From contig OZ237775.1 in assembly GCA_965178125.1 (NCBI GenBank), positions 124,001 to 188,000 on the forward strand: a DNA stretch of 64,000 nucleotides, in the 5' to 3' direction. The notes below the pieces were generated by a model, which did no database searches, was not told where the DNA came from, and saw only the letters and a list, made by a program, of their open reading frames with translations. Source of the DNA: Bilabrum cf. latius (lineage: Eukaryota > Bigyra: Bicosoecida > Bigyra > Bicosoecida). Below, in pieces: positions 57,586 through 64,000 of this stretch; position 1 is the first letter of the stretch, and every line of letters begins with the position of its first letter. Made by a program: the position numbers and the translations under genes.

Positions 57586-58818
57586 ATGCAGGCATCGCTC
57601 GAAAGGTTTAGTGATAGCTTATCAAGGGCGGTTCGACGGGCTAAAGAGCCGCAATATTTGCCCTACACGATCGTGGCGGGAACAGCTACTGCAGTTGTAG
57701 TTGGCGTTGCAGCATACAGATGGATTACTGCCCCTGCTGAGGGCAAACTGTCTGATGATTAGTAGGTATTTGAGGATGGCGTGACTGTCAAGACATCAGC
57801 TGGCTAGTCTGTCGTGACCCGAGTCCCACGGACGACGGCTGGTTTCACAGAGGCTGGTGCAATCCTAGCGTCATCGTACGCTAATAATCCAATGATGAAG
57901 GCATCTGTTGCCAAGGTGAGATCACACATCACAAAATCGTGCGTTATTTCGCTGTATTTCCGCTGTATTGCTTGATGTTGTATGCAATGCGGAGAATTGG
58001 ATTGGATCCTAATCTTGATTAGTCAGTGGTATCAACCCGGTGATAAATAGTCTTGTGTCACTTGTATAGTACCGCAGGATGTTAGCGACGACAAGCGAGA
58101 GGCTGCGGCCCGCTGGCTGTTCGAGCGTCTTGCTCGCTCCGCGGGCTACTCGTCCACGGGCGCCCTCGTGCTCCGCAGTGCTCCCTCAAAGTAGGCCACG
58201 GCGGGCGCGGTGGCCGTGGTGTTTCCCCCCGGCGTGTCCTCCGCCAGCGCGCGGCTGCAGTCGGAGATGTTCTGGCAGGGCACCTGGGGCTACCTCACGG
58301 TGTTTGGCTCGCTGCAGGGGCTCGGCCGCCTGCTCAGCCTCGGGGAGGTGACGGAGTTGGCGAGGGAGAGGCTGACGAGTGCGGTGGCCAAGGAGTCGGG
58401 GTACGTGTACGTCATGTCGCTTGGCGGCACAGACGCGGGCAGCAGGGCGGGTCTGCTCTCGGCCGTGGGCCAGATGGCTGACAGGAAAGGGGTCGTCTGC
58501 TTCTCGGAGACCTACGGGGAGGACTAGGACTCGGAGCTGAAATCCGCTGGGTTCGAGGTGGTGGACGAGCGGCCGCAGCTGTTCGGACTCACGGTCCGCT
58601 ACTGGATGCGAGCGGCGAGGGATGCCTCTGGCAGGTCGGTGCAGGACATCAACAGGTACGCGCTGAGCAATGTGGACACGGGCGGGTATGCCCCGGACGA
58701 GCTTGAGGCTGGTTTCAGGGCACACGAAGAGGAAGAGGCGCGGAAGGCCAGGGAACAGGAGGACGCGAAGAAGGCCAAGGCGGAGGAGGCCAAGGACGAC
58801 GAGGCGGGAGACATGTGA
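57586..58818 (+). CDS. GNAT-like N-acetyltransferase-fold protein with N-terminal membrane anchor
   Basis: Two exons, 57586-57915 and 58078-58818, 356 residues, with TAG as Gln at two adjacent codons near 57761, at about 57806, at 58192 and at 58526. The intron has a GTGAGA donor and CCGCAG acceptor. A hydrophobic segment (YTIVAGTATAVVVGVAAY) at residues 28-45 looks like an anchor. The C-terminal half has the strand-helix order of GNAT enzymes: SGYVYVMSLGGTDAGSRAGLLSAV (acetyl-CoA loop and helix) and DRKGVVCFSETYGED, then GFEVVDERP. The usual Q/RxxGxG/A loop is altered to GTDAGSRA, so activity is uncertain. A charged Lys/Glu/Ala helix ends the protein. GNAT enzymes move acetyl groups to amines; no substrate can be given. 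Confidence 0.68.
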
Positions 58819-59275
58819 TCGGATCAATGATCGGATCATTCGAGGGTCCAGCGACGTGGGTGGGGCGAGGCTAGGGGAGTGCTAAGCCACTGAATGCACA
58901 GCACAGCACGGCACTGCAGTGCAGTGCAGTGGGCGGCCTACCCGAGCCTGGAAAGTGTCGGGAGGGTAAGCGTCAGTAGATGCTAGCATCGATGCTAGTC
59001 TACTTCGATGGCTGCTGTATTCTTGGGTCCTAGCACGCCCGTTGCAGCGGCAGGTGCGGCAACTGCAAGCCAGATGCAGCGGTAAATATTCGAGAGCCAG
59101 GCCTATAATTGGCCTTGCTGCTCGAAACTGCTGCGCTGTGCTGCATAGCACATGTCGCCGGCATCCCACTTGCTGGCCCCTTTTTTGGCATAACTCAGAC
59201 TTTGTAGTGTGTTATTTTGGATATCCGTTTGGGGCGTTTCAAGGCGATGCAGTACGCTGCTCAGAACAGTATCCG
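58819..59275. other. Intergenic region with short repeats
   Basis: 457 bp. It starts with tgatcggatca twice in direct repeat (58817-58841), then cagcacagcacggcactgcagtgc-type repeats near 58895-58930, and a self-complementary atgctagcatcgatgctag at about 58980. No gene is seen. Confidence 0.55.
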
Positions 59276-60178
59276 ATGTCAAAGGCATACAAAAGCTCTG
59301 TATTGGAAGGTAATTGGCAGGAGGACCGCGCGCCGCCGCTCAAGTTTGGTATCTATGGCGACTTTGGCTGGCGTGAGACCGCTACATCTGCCAAAACGGA
59401 TTTCTCCCACCCAGATAGGCGCGAGAAGCGAGTGCAGCGGCCTGAGCGGTTTGGAATGGTGTGCGAAGAAACAATAACGGAAGCTAGATATGCATATGGG
59501 TCTGGGCTCGGCGCAGGCGCCACAGGCAGTGGATTCGGCGCGCTCATCAAGGCAAAGGACCCGATCGACGAGATGCGGCTGTTTGAGACAACAAGTGGAG
59601 ACTATGGGGCCAAGAAGAAGGCATCCGCCGGAGGTAAGGATGGCGGGAAGTTTGGCTTGACGATGACGGGACCCGGGACGATGGGATCCAGCGGCCGTGC
59701 TGGTGAGGCAGCATCCGCCGCGGAGCAGGGCGCGCCCGGGGCCACGATCCGAGGGTCCCATTTCGATCAGATGGCGAAGCGAAGCGCGCGCATGGAGGTG
59801 GCCGGCGGGCCCGGCAGCCGTCGCCCGGAGCGCGGCATGCTCACGAGCGGCATGATCGGGGAGCGGCCGGTGCTGTCGGGGGCAGTCAACGGAAGCCGAA
59901 CGGACGTGCAGAGAGCATGGATGCCGCAGAAAGATCCTGGATTGGCAGCGTACGAGCGCCGCGCACGCGGTGAGGTGGACGTGCCCCCTGACACGAGCTA
60001 CATGTCGGTTCAGGTGAAGGGGGGGGGGCCTTAGGCCGGGGTGGTGAGGGCGGCGGGGGCAGGGCAGAGGGCGCGGAGCCAGACGGCGGCCTGGCAGGCA
60101 CCGCCCAGGACCGTGACGATTTCGGCGACCCAGTCGGATATCAACCGTAGGAGGGGGGTGAGGGTGTTTTCGGATTGA
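59276..60178 (+). CDS. Small basic protein, possibly axonemal; C-terminus uncertain
   Basis: Met at 59276; the frame is open to TGA at 60176, 300 residues with TAG at 60032 as Gln. The first 80 residues (SSVLEGNWQEDRAPP, GDFGWRETATSAKT, FGMVCEET) look structured. The GNWxEDR motif recalls small ciliary microtubule proteins such as the CFAP68 type, but I am not certain. The rest is Gly/Ala/Lys-rich. A run of ten G (about 60019-60028) sits just before the TAG. One extra G would put the sequence after it into a frame reading AEPDGG and DRDDFGDPVGYQPQ, which looks more protein-like, so a base-count error or a real frameshift is possible. Function unknown; a flagellar role would fit the KIF19-like kinesin. 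Confidence 0.62.
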
Positions 60179-60440
60179 TGCGGGTGGGCGGATGGGTGGA
60201 TGTGTGGGGGGCCGTGCTTGCTGGTACGATAGAGTGTCCTCTATTTTGTCTTAGTATGCCGCGCTGTGAGTGTACACATGAGTGCCAACGATGATCTATG
60301 GGTGTGGATGAAACACCACGGTCTGGGCAGTGCTGCAGCTGCCGACAGCCCAGGCCCGGGGCTGCTCAGCGAGCTTGTTGCGGTTTTGCTCGCACGGGCA
60401 ACGCACGGAGCTTTCTGTGCAGTCTTGGCCAAGGCAGGCC

Positions 60441-62114
60441 ATGGGATGGCATGTCTTAGGCATGATTGCTTTAGTAATGAGCAGTCCAATAAATTCCCAG
60501 CGTTTGGAAAGGAAATTGGTCGCCGGCACAGCATCGCTGCGAAGGCTTGGAAAATGCCCAGCTGATTCAGAACAAGGATTTTACTTCCAGCAGCAGTTTG
60601 AGGCAGCAAATGCAGCCTGTACTGCATCATTTGACAACTGCATGCGCAATTCGACTGCTGGAATGTGTTCTGGCATGTGCGATCGGGGTATCAGTGAGTG
60701 ACCGCCAGCGTCCACGTTGGTGTCGCGCTTTCCTGTGCATACTTGTGGGTGTCCCCTTTTCAACTGATTTTTTATCGCAGGTGCATTTGCGCACGATTGT
60801 GTCGTGGCGAACGGCGTTTTCTGCCATGCAAGACTGCATGGGACATTTCCTGGTACGTACAGCAGTCGAGCGCTCGTAGGTTCGAGCAGCGTAGGCCAGC
60901 TGGTAGCAAATGCCAATAGATTTATCCGTTAGGTTGCTGAGATATTTATGCCAAGTGCTATTTTGGCCGATAATGGCATGGAGCCGCGTACAGATCGAAT
61001 TGACCAAGCAACCCGGCCGGGGTCGACCGTGTCGGACTCGATCGCATCTGCCGCATCCCAGCAACTTGGGGGAAAGGACAACCAGTCAACGCGAAGAACC
61101 TAGCACAATACCAGAGAGCTCGCGGCTAGGACATTTTCGATGACAACGGGCACTTGCCTGCCGGATACGTGCCACAAGCGCGACATCACGGGGCCATTCG
61201 AAATCGCAGTCGCCAGGAAGTACTGCCAAGCCCACGGAATTCCGGCAATCAAATGCAAGAATGCCGCGATGTCCCTGCAGTGCGATTTTGGCCTGCGGCC
61301 GTCCGTCATGTGGACTGTGGTCGGATGCGTGCTCGGCGCCATGGCTCTCGGCCTCGTGGCCCTCTGCATTTGCTGCGGTGCCAACGGGGCATGCCCCGGG
61401 GGGGGACGGTACGGCCGCAGGGGATTTGCGACCAAAGGGTCTCTGCTGGTGGAGCTGGAGCTGCTCCGTTAGAGACGAAGGAACAGCGATGGTCCGTTGC
61501 TGATGGGCCTCGTGGACAGCGACGGCGAGTTTATTGAGGATGACGGCGAGGGGGGCGGGGGCGAGCATGGCGACAGTGGGTGCGAGCTGGACGCATTCGA
61601 TGGCGGGTCTGGTCCCCGGGGGGGCCAGGGGCGGGGCCGGGCCCAGCGGGGGATGTTCAGCTAGTTCGAGTTGGGCGGTGGTGATGAATAGGGGGGGGAT
61701 GGGCACCAGGCGGGGGGTGAGGGGCTCGAGGGCCCGGGATCGGGGCGCAGTGTGACGAGTGCGAGGGTGACAATGGGGTCCAGGGAACTGTCGCCCACAG
61801 ACGTGCTCGTGCAGCAGTCTGGCGGGCGGGTGCGATCCCGGGGCTCGTCGCACGATCGTAGGAACGTCCGTGAACGCCGCGAGCTTGCCGAGGAGCTGGC
61901 ACACGCAGGGGCTGGAGTAGACGCTGTGAGCGCGCCGGGGGCGATGACCACTCGATTTGGGGGGAGTGTCCAGGGGATGGACATTGGGTCTGTCTCCAAG
62001 GCGGGGGCGATGCTGGGGAGCGAGGCACCGAGGACGCAGCAGCTGCTCGCCTCTCCCCGGCCGCTGTCGGAGCAGCGAGATTCCAGGGAGCGATAGAGTC
62101 TTCTAGAGACCTGA
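60441..62114 (+). CDS. Type I single-pass membrane protein, cysteine-rich ectodomain
   Basis: Two exons, 60441-60693 and 60781-62114, 528 residues, TGA at 62112, with TAG as Gln at 60930, 61101, 61470, about 61662, about 61689 and 62094. The intron of 87 bp has a GTGAGT donor and an ATCGCAG acceptor and splits a Ser codon. A signal peptide (MGWHVLGMIALVMSSPINS) is followed by a Cys-containing ectodomain (NAACTASFDNCMRNS, MCSGMCDRG, CLPDTCHKRD, CNSLQC-like pairs). One transmembrane helix (SVMWTVVGCVLGAMALGLVAL) is followed by ICC. The cytoplasmic part is acidic then Ser/Arg-rich, and contains one GTGACGAGTG copy (61752, VTSAR). No family is recognised; a receptor or adhesion role is conceivable but unsupported. 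Confidence 0.75.
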
Positions 62115-62379
62115 TCGCTATGATAGGCTCCGAGTCGGGAGGCTGTTTATTGCAATGCAAGCCTGTGGACGTTGCAACGGAGGAGCGGAGCACTGTGGTG
62201 TTGGCCATGGCACGGCTTCCACTGGCTCGATGCAGCTCGATGGAGTGCATGCGGTCGGATTGATCGGCGGTAAATGCTGCCTGGATCAATCTCATTGTAT
62301 CCATGCATTGAATCGAGCGGGAAGTATTTTGCTTGTCTGATCCGAGTTGCCTCTTGACACATTTGAACATTATTCGAAG

Positions 62380-64000
62380 ATGCGAGCGGCATGTGTAGCC
62401 GTACTGGCTGCATGTGTGTCATGTATATGGTCCTTACTCGGCTTATAGTCTGCGAGCTTGTCCACAGGCGAGCTTAAGGTACGGGGGACGTTTGCGGCTG
62501 AGACTGCGCTGTTCACAGCAGAAGACCCCAACTACAGCTTCAAAGCGCAGGATGTGAGCCGAGTCTCAACCAAATACATACTGATTGCAGCGACACAATC
62601 GCCAATTTTTGCTATGTTGCCCGCTGTGGGTTGAACTGCTCGCAGGTATCGGCAGCCCATGGGTACTCTGAGGCATACGCTACAAAGCTGTGGAAAGCGG
62701 CGTCTAGTAGTGATATCGGCCAAGCGTGGGAAGGCATAGTTGACACTTGGACAGCGGGTGTACTGCGCGGCATGGGCTTCCAGACAGCGGTGCAGCCTCG
62801 CGGCGGGGTCGTGGCTCTGCTGCGTGGCCCAGGGGGTGGCGCAGACACGGACTCTATCGTACTGAGCGCATTCGAGCCTCGTGCGTGCTGGTCTCTTGGA
62901 CGAGGCAGCAACAGCACGCACCACGGTGGGCCGGCTGCATCCCTCGTGGACTACGCGTGGAGCGGCAACGGCAGGACTGTCTGCTCGCTGCGGCATTAGT
63001 ACGGTTCAAGCACAGCCGCTGCTGGCGGCGATGCTTCTCACCCGCCAATCATCCGCTGCACGCAAAATACGGCGGGACTCTTCGTCCTGCTCGCCTCCCT
63101 GCAGCGCATTGCAGCGTCCCCATGGCGGGCCAAAGACGTTGTGGTGGCTATCCTGCCGCCCCCAGGTCACTCGTCACACCTCGCGCCGCGGTGCGGGGCT
63201 GCCGGCAGAGGCGTACGCGGCGAGAGCAGACGCGCGCATCTACCCCTCACTCGTCACACCGCTGACCCGTCGCTTCTCCTTCGTCGTCGCGCCCGACAGC
63301 TCGCCTCGCTGCTGTCGGTCTCCGCACCCCCCCCTGCTGCTGCTGCTGCTGCATCGCGCGGGGGCGATAACCGGAACAAGCCCGGGCCGCACCTGCCTCC
63401 CTCGATGAGGCTATCCGCGGCACCCACGTCCGGGGTGGCGCTCGCTTGGCCTTGGGGCGGCGCCGCGCGCGGCATGGCGGTGGTTCCGCAGGGCCTGGGC
63501 AGCGGATCGGCCTCGGCCGACATGGACCTGTTGCACAAGCTGGTGCAGGACATCGCCGAGCCTGCTGTGCCCAGGGCCAGGGCAGTCGGTGCGGGGAGGG
63601 GCGTGGGCGGTGGACTGGCGGGGGTGGGAGGTGGGGCTGGTCGCGGGAGTGATTTCGCCAAGAAGGGCAAGGGTAAGGGCAAGGGAGGCCGCGCGCGGAT
63701 TGGGTACGGGCGCGGGGCCACGCCTGCCCCGGGCACGGTGGTCGCTGGATCGGATCATGGATCGGATCATGGGTAGGGGGCTGCTCGGTCAATGATGACG
63801 AGTGCGGGCGCCCTTGTGCTGGACTGCGGCAGGTGCCAGGTGCCTGCAGGTCGAGCAGGCGAGAGAGGAGGGAAGGAGGGGTCGGGTGAAGACAGCGTCC
63901 AGAGACAGTGGAGGCAGGGCATGGTGGTGTCAGTCGGTGACCTGAGTACCGCAGGGGGTGGTCAAAGCGGGGATGGGACTGCGCTACAGGCTTGGATGGA
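62380..64000 (+). CDS. GPI transamidase subunit GAA1-like, 3' end beyond the window
   Basis: Exon 1 is 62380-62553 and exon 2 runs from 62646 to the right edge, open with TAG as Gln at 62446, 62998 and 63774. The intron of 92 bp has a GTGAGC donor and a CTCGCAG acceptor. An N-terminal membrane helix (ACVAVLAACVSCIWSLLGL) is followed by a lumenal domain with the order seen in GAA1/GPAA1: GMGFQTAVQPRGGVVALLRGP, TDSIVLSAFEP, GLFVLLASLQRIAASPWRAKDVVVAILP and later SASADMDLLHKLVQDI, which corresponds to the NLDLLNL segment. GAA1 is an M28-like, catalytically inactive subunit of the ER complex that attaches GPI anchors to proteins. Low-complexity Arg/Ala/Gly inserts interrupt the domain. Two GTGACGAGTG copies (63168, 63248, reverse strand) fall in different frames of the same exon. 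The assignment rests on motif order, so it is moderate. Confidence 0.66.

Noticed and set aside
60266-60565. Separate small gene on the plus strand (MSANDDLW...)
   Set aside because: It overlaps the signal-peptide exon of the type I membrane protein in another frame and shows no family features; the spliced model explains the region better.
14083-63472. GGCGCCGCGC as another dispersed element
   Set aside because: About six copies (14152, 45825, 46239, 51717, 53937, 63460), but with this GC content one to two are expected by chance, so the excess is weak.
1-64000. A region full of pseudogenes, frameshifts or stop-codon readthrough
   Set aside because: Breaks occur only at TAG, never at TAA or TGA, frames always continue without shift, and conserved motifs resume at once. 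Decay or readthrough would not choose one codon in every gene.
1-64000. UAG as leucine (known in some algal mitochondria and a few protists)
   Set aside because: The FAH column is Gln, both paralogue comparisons give CAG, and TAG mixes with CAG in Gly-Gln tracts.

Overview
This is a GC-rich, gene-dense stretch of nuclear DNA from a microbial eukaryote. Its genes read correctly only if UAG codes for glutamine. Read with the standard code, almost every gene here breaks into pieces at in-frame TAG codons. Read with TAG as Gln, the pieces join in one frame into 19 genes. All 18 gene ends that can be seen use TGA (16) or TAA (2), never TAG. The assignment to Gln rests on three alignments. In a fumarylacetoacetase, TAG sits at an invariant Gln of the family. 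In two pairs of paralogues within the window (the GH3 hydrolases and the dicarboxylate/amino-acid symporters), TAG in one copy lies opposite CAG in the other. I count roughly ninety sense TAGs. GT-AG introns of about 90-280 bp, signal peptides, GPI-transamidase and EOGT-like genes, and a kinesin-8 confirm a eukaryotic, probably flagellated, cell. I cannot name the lineage.

Layout. 1-5307: 3' part of a leucine-rich-repeat gene with a homogenised 84-bp repeat array. 5308-7173: no supported gene. 7174-9418 (-): a TGS1-type cap methyltransferase, divergent from a KIF19-like kinesin-8 (9662-15004). 15387-17788: thioredoxin domain fused to a polytopic membrane protein. 18112-23215: two symporter paralogues, tail to tail. 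23410-44590: a block dominated by secreted, surface and glycan-related genes. It holds GH3 hydrolase A (+), two giant SRCR-rich receptor-like genes (+), a secreted/anchored protein of unknown function (+), a GT61/EOGT-like glycosyltransferase (+) and GH3 hydrolase B (-), which forms an inverted pair with A. 45263-54034: a single-exon gene for a ~2,900-residue protein kinase whose catalytic domain is split by very large insertions. 54297-56387: fumarylacetoacetase (tyrosine degradation). 56528-57394 (-): Gly/Gln-repeat membrane protein. 57586-58818: membrane-anchored GNAT-like protein. 59276-60178: small protein, possibly axonemal. 60441-62114: type I membrane protein. 62380-right edge: GAA1-like subunit of GPI transamidase.

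Across the window runs a second signal: the 10-mer GTGACGAGTG occurs 22 times on the two strands, where about 0.1-0.2 are expected by chance. It lies in several reading frames and also between genes, so it behaves as a DNA-level element rather than a protein motif. Splice acceptors are strongly biased to CGCAG. GH3 A and B show a patchwork of near-identical and diverged segments that suggests gene conversion.
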